Shown in pieces: positions 26,701 through 34,108 of a stretch of 35,782 nucleotides of DNA. The translations under genes were made by a program, and so were the position numbers. The DNA lies in assembly GCA_001771505.1 (NCBI GenBank), contig MEUA01000038.1:1-35782 (forward strand), written 5' to 3'. Source of the DNA: a candidate division WOR-1 bacterium RIFOXYB2_FULL_36_35. Its GTDB lineage: Bacteria; Margulisbacteria; WOR-1; XYC2-FULL-46-14; XYC2-FULL-37-10. Each line of letters starts with the position of its first letter. The stretch's first letter is position 1. The notes under the pieces are model-generated. The model ran no database searches. It saw only the letters and a program-made list of their open reading frames with translations, and was not told the DNA's origin.

Positions 26701-27253
26701 CATCACCAAATTTTTTCCCTGTTCTTCTCTCCATTTCAGCCAGCTTTTCATCAATAACCTTTTTTTGTGCTTCAGTTAATTTTTTCCTCTTAACGCCATC
26801 CACCTCAACAACCTCAAGTTTTGAGCACATCCACGCAGGAAGCGTAAATGCTTCAGGGACAGGAATCCTCAGCCTTGAGGTCATCTTATATAATCCATAT
26901 CCCTTTCCGCCAAGCAAAGTTTTTAATTGTATTTCTGATAAGCCCTTTAAGTGGGGATGTTCCTTTCCTTTTTCAAAGAAAAAGGAAAGCTCTCCTGTTT
27001 CAAAAGCTTTTTGAAGGCGTTCAGCCGCAAGGGCAGCCATTTTTTCTTGGTAAAGAATTATTCGTCCATAACTCGGGTCTACTAATGTCCCTATCCCAGA
27101 TTCAAGGCCTATTGCCTCTTTAATTTTATTATAGGTATACCCTGCCTTATAAAAAATCATGTTATTACTTGCAATTGCCCAATTATGAATAACACTCCTT
27201 GATTTTTCATATTTCTTTGTTTCTTGTTTCATGTGCAATGCTTGTGCTGCCAT
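23723..27253 (-). CDS. ppdK: Divergent, enlarged pyruvate, phosphate dikinase
   Basis: A PPDK homologue of 1176 residues; typical enzymes have about 870-900. After a roughly 110-residue N-terminal extension come the nucleotide-binding domain (LLGGKGYGLYKM at about 113; SCRSGARDSMPGMMETILN at about 192-210), an extra segment of about 90 residues (about 420-510), and DMQDVEFTIEQ and FLLQTRNGKRSGEA. The phospho-histidine domain holds H699, and the C-terminal barrel shows LVRTEHMF, RLLDAPLHEF, GSNDLTQMTKGLSRDD and catalytic C1102 in [10 protein letters not shown]. The loop around H699 reads TGSKVCHAVIMTTMWG instead of the usual GGMTSHAAVVARGMG, losing the threonine phosphorylated by the PPDK regulatory protein. 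AGGGGAG precedes the ATG. A pyruvate-kinase-like gene follows, suggesting a paired role at the PEP/pyruvate node. Confidence 0.9.
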   Translation of the reverse strand: MAAQALHMKQETKKYEKSRSVIHNWAIASNNMIFYKAGYTYNKIKEAIGLESGIGTLVDPSYGRIILYQEKMAALAAERLQKAFETGELSFFFEKGKEHPHLKGLSEIQLKTLLGGKGYGLYKMTSRLRIPVPEAFTLPAWMCSKLEVVEVDGVKRKKLTEAQKKVIDEKLAEMERRTGKKFGDVDNPLFVSCRSGARDSMPGMMETILNIGLTKDLLEKLVAKALASGDTAKARFWMDSYCTLLAQFGNVVYEITSILNKQAKAAGSNVAEIDYFENAKERLKKQKGYSDDAEMTYEDLCGLAETFEGFYQKAEKVLPADYREQFYLATETVFDSWDIPRAKYARNEMGIPDYLGTAVNSVEMVFGNKGIFSGTGVLFTRDKDTGEKVISGSVLFNAQGEQVVSGVRDALSLEALRDGYVTESNFSENSLLRKKAKIILNRLRASNIIDKNGVINTKELTEEGLKKSLSFSEEEKEEYSSIIKNNIKDISDREKALKNLTVVLSFQSEEMAEVLRVLNDSRTKLNKIYNELIACANKLEEDAVDMQDVEFTIEQDEQGNPKLFLLQTRNGKRSGEASVKIAMDLYNEGKISAEEALMRVEPEKFKELLAPKFDLGELKKAVSDGRLLGKGTAGTMGAAYGEIIFDPLELAAKIAEQNGMPDDKRKHYILVRPMTMQDDVPGMRVSDGVLTQTGSKVCHAVIMTTMWGVPCVVSFKDMEFIEEDGRILGIKIKGKIYDKGTELSINGTTGDVILGKIKTIKPKELSSEAGQLLALADNIRRLKIRANTELDKAQDAYNFGARGVGLVRTEHMFLDRDQLHNVRLMFLKYLEYIKISGKDAGSHARKARLMDDLKPILQMLERNQENDFYEIYKINDGEGVTGRLLDAPLHEFSPKREESKNQLALDLNISREELDQRLESFHESDPMLGFRSARMGIVFPEIYKSQVKAMLRAAGRLIDEGKNPKVEIEIPLVSQVEEIEIIRKIVEAAAAEITQERQGRAVDYRLGVMIETPAAALNGKRVAKALGPKGFVSVGSNDLTQMTKGLSRDDAEIFLQIYAANNMYNYGKKHPFLSLDPDVVRLIRIFVEEARSVYPDFEIGICGEHGGDPYSIGVLNELGLNIISMSAYGVPSARLAAARAEIERINKSIKLPLIQVLMAGNKFEGKPKKGQLKKAA

Positions 27254-27275
27254 TTTTTAATCTCCCCTTTCTTTA

Positions 27276-27281
27276 ATTATA
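27276..27281 (-). promoter_or_regulatory. Possible -10 element of the PPDK/pyruvate kinase genes
   Basis: A perfect TATAAT on the minus strand, 22 bases before the PPDK ATG. No good -35 was found at the proper spacing, so this is only a candidate. Confidence 0.3.
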
Positions 27282-27501
27282 AAAACATTAAACCACAAAA
27301 ATCCTTTGCGCGCCCTCCCCAAAAAAGAAAAAACATAAAATTTAAAAAATTTTCAATTTTCTCTTTCCATGAAAAATTTTATTAAGGTCTCCTCGTCACT
27401 AATTTTAAGAAATTTCACATGAATTTTGAGCATGTCCGAAATCCTCCTAAAATAGATGATTCCCCACCTTATAAAAATGTCAAAAAAGATCTGCGCGATG
27501 T

Positions 27502-27507
27502 TATAAT
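27502..27507 (+). promoter_or_regulatory. TATAAT box abutting bioA, possible leaderless start
   Basis: A perfect TATAAT ends six bases before the bioA ATG (27514), so the expected transcription start would fall on or beside the start codon. No ribosome-binding site precedes the ATG. No clear -35 is seen. Confidence 0.35.
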
Positions 27508-27513
27508 AGAAAA

Positions 27514-28839
27514 ATGGAGAGGCTACAAAACAAAGACAAACAATACATTTGGCACCCTTTCACTCAAATGGAAGATTGGAAAGAAAATAGCCAGCTTGTA
27601 ATAGAAGAAGGAGACGGGATTTATCTATACGATACAGACGGAAATAAATACATAGACGGAATATCATCTCTTTGGGTCACTGTCCACGGGCATAATAATA
27701 AAAATATAAATGATGCAATAAAAAAACAATTAGACAAAGTCTCCCATTCAACACTTTTGGGACTGGCAAATGTCCCGTCAATTAAACTTGCTGAAAAACT
27801 TATTAAAATAACACCCAAAGGTCTAAACAAGGTCTTTTATTCAGATAATGGCTCAACAGCTGTCGAAATAGCTTTAAAAATGGCGTTTCAGTATTGGCAG
27901 CAAAATAAAAGGGATCAAGGGATCAAGGTTTCGAGGTTTCGAGGAGGGAAAACAAAATTCATAACTTTGAAGAATGCTTACCATGGAGATACTGTTGGGT
28001 CGGTGTCGGTTGGAGGAATAGAACTTTTTCATGAAATTTATAAGCCTCTTCTCTTTAATGCTTTTCAAGTTTCAATAGATTTAAAAGAGATAGAAAAAAT
28101 CATGAAAACGCATCATAAAGAGATTGCAGCAATGATTGTTGAGCCGTTAATTCAAGGGGCAGCTGGGATGTTGCTGCAACCGAAAGGTTTTCTGGCAGGG
28201 GTCAGAAAGCTTTGTACAAAATATGATATCATCCTTATCTGTGATGAAGTTGCAACAGGGTTTGGGAGGACGGGAAAGATGTTTGCCTGTGAACATGAAA
28301 AAGTCTCTCCTGATATTATGTGCATCGCAAAAGGGTTGACCGGCGGATATCTCCCCATTGCGGCAACTTTGACAACTGACAAAATTTACAACGCGTTTTT
28401 GGGCCCCTTTGAAAGTAAGAAGACATTTTTTCACGGCCATACATATACGGGAAATCCTTTAGGCTGTGCCGCGGCTATCGCCAACCTTGAAATATTTGAA
28501 AAAGAAAAGACACTCCAAAAGCTTCAAGGCAAAATAGCATTTATGAAAAAATATCTTCAAAAATTCTGGAAACTTAAACATGTCGGAGATATAAGGCAGT
28601 GCGGTTTTATGGTGGGAATTGAACTTTTTGCAGATAAAAAAACTAAAAAGCCGTTTCCTTACAAAGAGAGAATCGGGCATCGAGTAATTTTAGAAGCGAG
28701 AAGACTGGGAGCAATCCTCCGTCCGCTTGGAGATGTGATAGTTCTTATGCCGCCGCTTGGGATTACATTAAAAGAACTAAAGAAATTGCTTGATATAACC
28801 TATGAATCCATTGATAGTGTTTTACAAAAAGATATATAA
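27514..28839 (+). CDS. bioA: Adenosylmethionine-8-amino-7-oxononanoate aminotransferase
   Basis: PLP-dependent class III aminotransferase that makes 7,8-diaminopelargonate from KAPA, using S-adenosylmethionine as amino donor, in biotin synthesis. The diagnostic BioA N-terminus YIWHPFTQMEDW is present, with SLWVTVHGH, FYSDNGSTAVEIALKMA, NAYHGDTVGS, CDEVATGFGRTGKMFACEH and the PLP lysine K273 in IAKGLTGGYLPIAA. FHGHTYTGNPLGCAAA is also typical. Length 441 is normal. An insert at about 132-144 (NKRDQGIKVSRFRGG) comes from two 8-bp tandem duplications (27911-27944). No other biotin genes are in the window. A 60-codon frame overlapping its 5' end is not considered a gene. Confidence 0.94.
   Translation: MERLQNKDKQYIWHPFTQMEDWKENSQLVIEEGDGIYLYDTDGNKYIDGISSLWVTVHGHNNKNINDAIKKQLDKVSHSTLLGLANVPSIKLAEKLIKITPKGLNKVFYSDNGSTAVEIALKMAFQYWQQNKRDQGIKVSRFRGGKTKFITLKNAYHGDTVGSVSVGGIELFHEIYKPLLFNAFQVSIDLKEIEKIMKTHHKEIAAMIVEPLIQGAAGMLLQPKGFLAGVRKLCTKYDIILICDEVATGFGRTGKMFACEHEKVSPDIMCIAKGLTGGYLPIAATLTTDKIYNAFLGPFESKKTFFHGHTYTGNPLGCAAAIANLEIFEKEKTLQKLQGKIAFMKKYLQKFWKLKHVGDIRQCGFMVGIELFADKKTKKPFPYKERIGHRVILEARRLGAILRPLGDVIVLMPPLGITLKELKKLLDITYESIDSVLQKDI
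27911..27944 (+). repeat. Twin 8-bp tandem duplications inside bioA
   Basis: gggatcaa occurs twice (27911-27918 and 27919-27926), then after gg, tttcgagg occurs twice (27929-27936 and 27937-27944). The reading frame is kept. The encoded peptide lies where most BioA proteins have a short linker between the helix ending QYW and the strand KFITLKNAYHGDT. Confidence 0.8.
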
Positions 28840-28869
28840 TATCCTTATCTTTTAGAAAAGAGAAGAAAT

Positions 28870-29283
28870 ATGAGCAATTTAAAATTTCTAAATAAATTAG
28901 CCGGACAAAAATTAAAAGAAATATCCTTAATAAAAGAATTTTTTGATGATAAAACAAAACCGATGAATGTAGCTCTCCTGCTTAAATTCAAAGAATTTAA
29001 TTGTTTAATTTACGCCATCTCCAATGATGACACTATACTTGTTAAACTTAAAAAAAACTTAAAATGGATTAAAAAAACAGGTAAATATAAAGCTTTTGAC
29101 ATCAGTAATTCCAAGTTTTGGAAAGATTGTATTGGCAGGCACGTTGTGTGGGCTTGGCAATTAATTAATCATCAAGGGTACGAAGACGGCCTCCAGTTTT
29201 ATCTCAGTAACGACTTAAACAAACAGGAGATAATAAGGCAAATAGTTGTCAAAGCCTCTCAATTGTATTTTTATAAGGTATAA
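28870..29283 (+). CDS. Hypothetical protein, 137 residues
   Basis: A small soluble protein, lysine rich, with no signal peptide or membrane segment. It opens MSNLKFLNKLAGQKLKEISL, followed by FFDDKTKPMNVALLLKFKEF and NCLIYAISNDDTILV, a pattern of short strands reminiscent of small DUF6334-like or immunity-type proteins, but I do not recognise it firmly. WKDCIGRHVVWAWQLINHQGYEDGLQF in the second half (positions about 88-114) is the most distinctive stretch. It begins 30 bases after bioA, with AGAAGAA before the ATG, so it may be co-transcribed with bioA. No toxin partner is adjacent. Confidence 0.6.
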   Translation: MSNLKFLNKLAGQKLKEISLIKEFFDDKTKPMNVALLLKFKEFNCLIYAISNDDTILVKLKKNLKWIKKTGKYKAFDISNSKFWKDCIGRHVVWAWQLINHQGYEDGLQFYLSNDLNKQEIIRQIVVKASQLYFYKV

Positions 29284-29290
29284 TTAGCAT

Positions 29291-29395
29291 ATGAAACTTA
29301 TACAAAACAAAAAAAAGAATTATCAGCACAAAGAATTAGCAGATGGAAGGCGGTATGCTATGCCGCAAATATCAACAAATGGGCCCCGATTGTGA
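29291..29395 (+). CDS. Possible 34-residue ORF ending in a repeat
   Basis: ATG at 29291 opens a lysine-rich frame beginning MKLIQNKKKNYQHKELADGR, whose stop lies inside the repeat hairpin at 29384-29404. No ribosome-binding site is clear. It may be the 5' remnant of a longer gene cut off by the repeat, or not a gene. Confidence 0.25.
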   Translation: MKLIQNKKKNYQHKELADGRRYAMPQISTNGPRL

Positions 29396-29410
29396 TAATC
29401 GGGGTGAATA
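29384..29410. repeat. Palindromic repeat copy at start of secreted-protein gene
   Basis: ccccgatt (29384-29391) and aatcgggg (29397-29404) form a hairpin with loop gtgat, followed by tgaata of the right arm. Both candidate GTG starts of the next gene (29392 and 29404) lie within it. Confidence 0.75.
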
Positions 29411-30141
29411 AATTCTTAAAAAAAATACACATAATTATAATCATTGGCATCATTGCTGGCTTAACAATCTCAAACATCACATTTGGCCGAGAAGTTCTTC
29501 CTAACTTAAAAACTAGCGGAAAAAACATCGAGGACTTTATCCCGAAAGGCTGGGTAGTTGAGGATAAAGCCTATGGCGATCTAAATAATGATACACTCAA
29601 AGATTGGGCTTTAGTAATACAGGATACAAACAAAAAAAACTATACAACAAATAACAATCTGGAACATTCAATAAACGCAAACCCACGGATTCTTATAATT
29701 CTTTTCAACGACCCTGTGAAGAATATATTTGTTAGTGCGGAAAAAAACTATGCTTCTATTATTAAACATAATAATTTTACAATAGATGATCCTTTTGATG
29801 AAGTTTCAATCTTATCTAATGGGATCCTAAAAATTGATTTTCATTTTTTAGGTGGTGGTTCATCAAGATTAAATCAATCCTTTAAGTTTTGTTATCAAAA
29901 TAAAAGATTTGAGCTAATCGGAATTGACAAACAAATTATAGAAAGTGGCAGTGGTGATATTACAAATTACAGCTTCAACTTTATAACTTACAAAATGAAG
30001 TTAACCAAAGGGAACATTTCAAGGGACAAACCAGATTCCATAGAATGGAAAAAGTTTAAAGTAAAAGAAAAAATGACTCTTGATTTGATCTTAGACCCTT
30101 TTTCGTCCAAGTTATGGGATAAAATCATTATCCAGCCATAA
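29404..30141 (+). CDS. Secreted protein of unknown function
   Basis: About 245 residues starting with a basic then hydrophobic signal sequence (NKFLKKIHIIIIIGIIAG), so exported. The mature protein opens with FIPKGWVVEDKAYGDLNND and TLKDWALVIQD. This resembles the D-x-N-x-D calcium-loop motif and strand found in many exported proteins that begin 'GDLNxDgxxDxaxv'. The remainder is beta rich, without enzyme motifs. GTG at 29404 gives the neatest signal peptide; GTG at 29392 would add four residues. Both lie in a repeat copy and neither has a convincing ribosome-binding site, so the start is uncertain and the original 5' end may have been lost. Confidence 0.65.
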   Translation: MNKFLKKIHIIIIIGIIAGLTISNITFGREVLPNLKTSGKNIEDFIPKGWVVEDKAYGDLNNDTLKDWALVIQDTNKKNYTTNNNLEHSINANPRILIILFNDPVKNIFVSAEKNYASIIKHNNFTIDDPFDEVSILSNGILKIDFHFLGGGSSRLNQSFKFCYQNKRFELIGIDKQIIESGSGDITNYSFNFITYKMKLTKGNISRDKPDSIEWKKFKVKEKMTLDLILDPFSSKLWDKIIIQP

Positions 30142-30193
30142 ACCTCAGCATGTATTACTGAAATTTTTCTTAAAAATCTCAGAATATCTCTAT

Positions 30194-33100
30194 ATGGTGG
30201 GAATAACTTACCAAAAATATACAGCGCAAAATCCAAGGAATGAAAGCGCCAGATTTTCCTTTCATTTTTATTCCCAGAGGATTTCAAGTTTTATGAGAGT
30301 GTTTGAAAACATTCTTATGCCAAAGCTATATAAGCAATTACAGGATAATCCTGGAAGTTTTGATTGCGACAATTTATCCAGGCTTGTAAGACAGTTAAAT
30401 ATCTTAACGGAGTTACAGGAACTAACACTGGACAACATATCCGCACTTGACCTTAGAGATACTTTTTGTTCTCCGTCAAATCAGGAATCCACGCCAACCG
30501 AAGAAGCCATGTTTAGAATAAAATATCTTGCATCAAAATTAGGGCATAGCATAAAACGTCATGGAGATTATCGCACAAGCGAACCTATGGGCCTTAGCTT
30601 CGCATATGATAATCAGGATTATCTGGTTTTAGGGACCAGAAACGAAGTAGAAGAAGGGATAAAAGCTGGGACATTACGCTATCAAAGATTGGGGCGACCA
30701 TTATTTTATCTAGAACTTTCCACCCCGCAAACAGTTACATCTCCCACAGACAGCCTTAAAACAAGCAATGCTCTATTAATATTAAAAACTGATGATTCAG
30801 AAACGACTCTATCCAAAGTAAGGATAAAAGCACGAAGAATGATTATGCCATCCAGATTTCATTTTGTCCCGCCGCACACGCTGGAAAAAAGAATTAAGGC
30901 TTTGATTTTAGATGGTGAATATTCTTCTGCAGCGCTCTTAATTTTCGGAGCTTTTTCTAATTTTAGAAAATCTGAAGAATTAATCGACTCCCTACATATA
31001 AAGTTTTTAAAAGGATACCTTTGTGAAACAAGCGAGCCAAATTGCGTGGCAAAATACCTTTGCTGGGTTGCAAAACAAAGAGGAGCTAAAGAAGCATTGG
31101 AAATTATCAGAGGAACATCCCTTGCGACAGATAGCAAAGAAGTTTTATGCGGCGGATTTTCTGATCCCAAAAAAGCAGGAGTAATCCTTTTTAAAATAGC
31201 CCTTATGCAACCTAAGCTGGCAAACAAACTGTGCGAAGACGCAATGCAGGAAATAAATCCCGGCATAATTAAAAATGCTCTTGATTTCTTGCATAACTCC
31301 CGCCCCTCTTTATTTAAAAGCTCGGTAGAATATCAGGAAGATCCACGCTCAATATTTAAAAACAGGGGGAGGCTTTTGGGCCCAACTATCCCGGTTAAAA
31401 AAAGAGGTTTATCCATATCCGCAGATACGATAGACACCATTTTTTCTAATCCGGCAAATCATGTGGCTTCCGTCTCAAATCCAGAAAAACATGAACCCCG
31501 ATTTCCCAATCGTGGTGAAATAGAACTTTATCGTGAAAGGGGATGGGAAACAGAATATGCCATTTTGGAAAAAGCAGATGTTACTAAGGCATTAGTGCAA
31601 GATTTAACAGTAAAAGGAGATTATGAGTCCGCCTGCGGGCTTTTATTTGAAGAAGAAAGATCTATCGAAGAGATAGCGGAAATCTTAAACATTCAGGCTC
31701 TCCTCCCTGCCCAGATTATGGGAATTTTAGGGTGTCTGCCTAAGGAAAGCTTACAAAAGTTATTGGCTGTTGCAATTGAATATGGGAAAGGAAAATTATT
31801 ACACGGAGAATTACGAGATCCTTTCCTTCTAGGTTTGCTATTTGCCTTGGCAAAACTTGATACAACAAGTTTATCTTCTCTTCTTAATGAAATGATCCAA
31901 CACGAGGATCCCCAATCTCTTGGTGTGTACCCTCAAAGAGAGGCCGCCTACATCATCTTACAGGAAGGGATGGATCCTTTAAAAGAGAGTCACACAAGAT
32001 ACCTTTCAGCATTGGAACAGTTATGTTCAATGCGTGAAGAATATGCTACGCCAATAGATTTTATCCTTTATCAGCAACTACTGCCGGATGATAAAAAACC
32101 GGCTACCCCTTACGCTCAGGCCGATTTTTATTTAAGGTTAATTCAGGCAGAAGATCAGCCGCAAGTTATAAGGTTGCAAGCTACGGTTAGATTAGTACAA
32201 TTAGGAAAGATAAAAGGTGATATTGAAAAAATATTACCCAGAAAAGAGTTTGTCCTCCTCTTAAGAGAAGTAATTTCAGCAAAACATCCTCTCATAAGTT
32301 ACCACAATTTAGAAGCTCTAATGAGTAGCATAGATTATGACTGCGGAGAAGAATTAGCTATACAATTAAAAGCAATCCAAAATACAGACATACAACTCAA
32401 GCGCTTCGCCGAGTATCTGCGCTTTATCAATATAGGGATAAGATTAATGCGCTCCACATCAAATGAGGAGAAAGAAGAGGGATTGTCAATGCTTCTGCAA
32501 CTAAGAGACAAGCGGCAGGCCAATCTTTTTGTCTCTGATCAAGGCTTACATACACACAAGAGTGAAAAAATCCGCGAGGCATTCGCATCCGCAATTCCAT
32601 CCCTTTATGGTAAAGAGACCGCTACAAAGTTATTGGAGGAGATGCGCAAAGACAAAAGTGACAAGGTAAAAACAGCAAGAAATTTTGCAATAATACAGCT
32701 TCTCAAAAAGAGTAAAGAGAGAGCCAAATTAAGAAGGCTTGTCGACTCTCCCGATAAAGATATAAGTTCTGCTGCGGGGGAGGCGTTGTTTGATATATAT
32801 CAAGAAGAAGAGAGCAGGCCAGGACTAACAGATTTGGCAACAGCACAAAATCTTTCTGATGCGCTGCGAATAAAATCGGGGGGGAGATTATGTGCTATAG
32901 ATCTTGAGACTCAAGCCTTCTCCTCACTTGAAGAGATGGAAGTAGACAGATTTATGCCTGAATCTCTCAGAAAAAATCTTGCACTATTCAACAAGTTAAG
33001 AAAAGAATTTTTACATCTTACGCAAGAAACATCACAAACAGAAATCGACGCTGTTATAGATGAAGTTGTAGATTTAATAATTGCAGAGAAAAGGGAGCAA

Positions 33101-34108
33101 GGGGATCATAAAAAACTTTTTCAAATAATAAAAGAGTACGACTTCTCGCCAAAAATCAACCAAAAGATTGCAGTTGCCTGGCGAGAAATACTTTGTGAAA
33201 AAAATGCAGCCGAAGCAAAAAAAACATTAGAGCAGGCTGCTCCACAATGGCCAAGCAACAACAACATTCCAGAATGCATTAGACAAGAAGCCCAAAGATA
33301 TATAAAAACGCTCAAAAGATCAGCACAGATTGAAACGCAAGGGGAAAGAGATTCTACTCCATACAAAGAAAAGCTTATCGCAATTTCAGATCCAGAATTT
33401 ACAAACTTCATGATTGAGTTACATGCTGCAGAAGAGATTTCTAGCATATCAAACTTAGAAAATTTAGCGAAAAAAACCAGAGAGCATCCTGAATGGGAAA
33501 ACAGAGTAAGGATGGCGCAAGTGAAAATAGCTATTGAAAAAAAAGATATTGCCGAATTAATAAGGCTTGCCTCCTTTAAAAGACCCGATTTTGATCTTCC
33601 GCAATTTAGACCCGCATATCTAACCGCAGCGGAAAATGGAGCTATAGACTTAATTAGGCAATCTGAAGATGAAGAAGAGCTGCTTATTCTGCGAGATACA
33701 CCGGTTTTGTACAAACCAGATAGTATCACCCAGGAAATAAACCAAAGCCTTGCTGAAATAGCCGTTAAAAAAAGCGAGAAAAGCAAGCTAATTAAGTCCA
33801 TTGTCATCCCTTATCCTGAAATGTCAGAGAGAACAAGAGAACATATAGCAAAAGCGCTAATATCTATTTATGAAGAAGAAGAAAACATCCCTGAACTAAC
33901 AACAATATCCTTTTCTACCCTCTTTAATCAAGGAATAAGAGATAAAGCCCTTGATGCTATTGAAAGGGTATTGATTATGCAGCGCGAAGTTATAAAATTA
34001 AGAGATATGTCAATGGTTAAAGGTAGAAGACAAGAAAGTGTCAAGCAAGCATATCAAAAAGCTATTGAGCTTCTTCGAAAAGATTTTGTAACAACGGAGC
34101 AATCATGA
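30194..34108 (+). CDS. Very large alpha-helical (solenoid-like) protein, unknown function
   Basis: A 1304-residue protein with no signal peptide, membrane segment or recognised catalytic domain. It is mostly amphipathic helices in repeated pairs, for example KALILDGEYSSAALLIFGAF, LRLIQAEDQPQVIRLQATVR, ATKLLEEMRKDKSDKVKTAR and LRRLVDSPDKDISSAAGEAL, consistent with HEAT/TPR-like scaffolds. A beta-containing section at about 105-230 (MGLSFAYDNQDYLVLGTRNE) may be a separate domain. Residues 434-442 (EPRFPNRGE) come from an in-frame copy of the palindromic repeat. The ATG at 30194 lacks a ribosome-binding site; ATG 30293 (MRVFENILM), preceded by AGAGGA at 11 bases, is an alternative. The stop overlaps the next start (ATGA), so the two genes are translationally coupled. 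Confidence 0.7.
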   Translation: MVGITYQKYTAQNPRNESARFSFHFYSQRISSFMRVFENILMPKLYKQLQDNPGSFDCDNLSRLVRQLNILTELQELTLDNISALDLRDTFCSPSNQESTPTEEAMFRIKYLASKLGHSIKRHGDYRTSEPMGLSFAYDNQDYLVLGTRNEVEEGIKAGTLRYQRLGRPLFYLELSTPQTVTSPTDSLKTSNALLILKTDDSETTLSKVRIKARRMIMPSRFHFVPPHTLEKRIKALILDGEYSSAALLIFGAFSNFRKSEELIDSLHIKFLKGYLCETSEPNCVAKYLCWVAKQRGAKEALEIIRGTSLATDSKEVLCGGFSDPKKAGVILFKIALMQPKLANKLCEDAMQEINPGIIKNALDFLHNSRPSLFKSSVEYQEDPRSIFKNRGRLLGPTIPVKKRGLSISADTIDTIFSNPANHVASVSNPEKHEPRFPNRGEIELYRERGWETEYAILEKADVTKALVQDLTVKGDYESACGLLFEEERSIEEIAEILNIQALLPAQIMGILGCLPKESLQKLLAVAIEYGKGKLLHGELRDPFLLGLLFALAKLDTTSLSSLLNEMIQHEDPQSLGVYPQREAAYIILQEGMDPLKESHTRYLSALEQLCSMREEYATPIDFILYQQLLPDDKKPATPYAQADFYLRLIQAEDQPQVIRLQATVRLVQLGKIKGDIEKILPRKEFVLLLREVISAKHPLISYHNLEALMSSIDYDCGEELAIQLKAIQNTDIQLKRFAEYLRFINIGIRLMRSTSNEEKEEGLSMLLQLRDKRQANLFVSDQGLHTHKSEKIREAFASAIPSLYGKETATKLLEEMRKDKSDKVKTARNFAIIQLLKKSKERAKLRRLVDSPDKDISSAAGEALFDIYQEEESRPGLTDLATAQNLSDALRIKSGGRLCAIDLETQAFSSLEEMEVDRFMPESLRKNLALFNKLRKEFLHLTQETSQTEIDAVIDEVVDLIIAEKREQGDHKKLFQIIKEYDFSPKINQKIAVAWREILCEKNAAEAKKTLEQAAPQWPSNNNIPECIRQEAQRYIKTLKRSAQIETQGERDSTPYKEKLIAISDPEFTNFMIELHAAEEISSISNLENLAKKTREHPEWENRVRMAQVKIAIEKKDIAELIRLASFKRPDFDLPQFRPAYLTAAENGAIDLIRQSEDEEELLILRDTPVLYKPDSITQEINQSLAEIAVKKSEKSKLIKSIVIPYPEMSERTREHIAKALISIYEEEENIPELTTISFSTLFNQGIRDKALDAIERVLIMQREVIKLRDMSMVKGRRQESVKQAYQKAIELLRKDFVTTEQS
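31495..31516. repeat. Palindromic repeat copy inside the 1304-residue gene
   Basis: accccgatt (31495-31503), loop tccc, aatcgtggt (31508-31516), flanked by atga and gaaa as in the full elements. One stem base differs (T for G). It is translated in frame as PRFPNRG and does not interrupt the gene. Confidence 0.75.

Noticed and set aside
27419-27601. A 60-codon frame upstream of and overlapping bioA
   Set aside because: Out of frame with bioA, no ribosome-binding site, and it overlaps the conserved BioA N-terminus.
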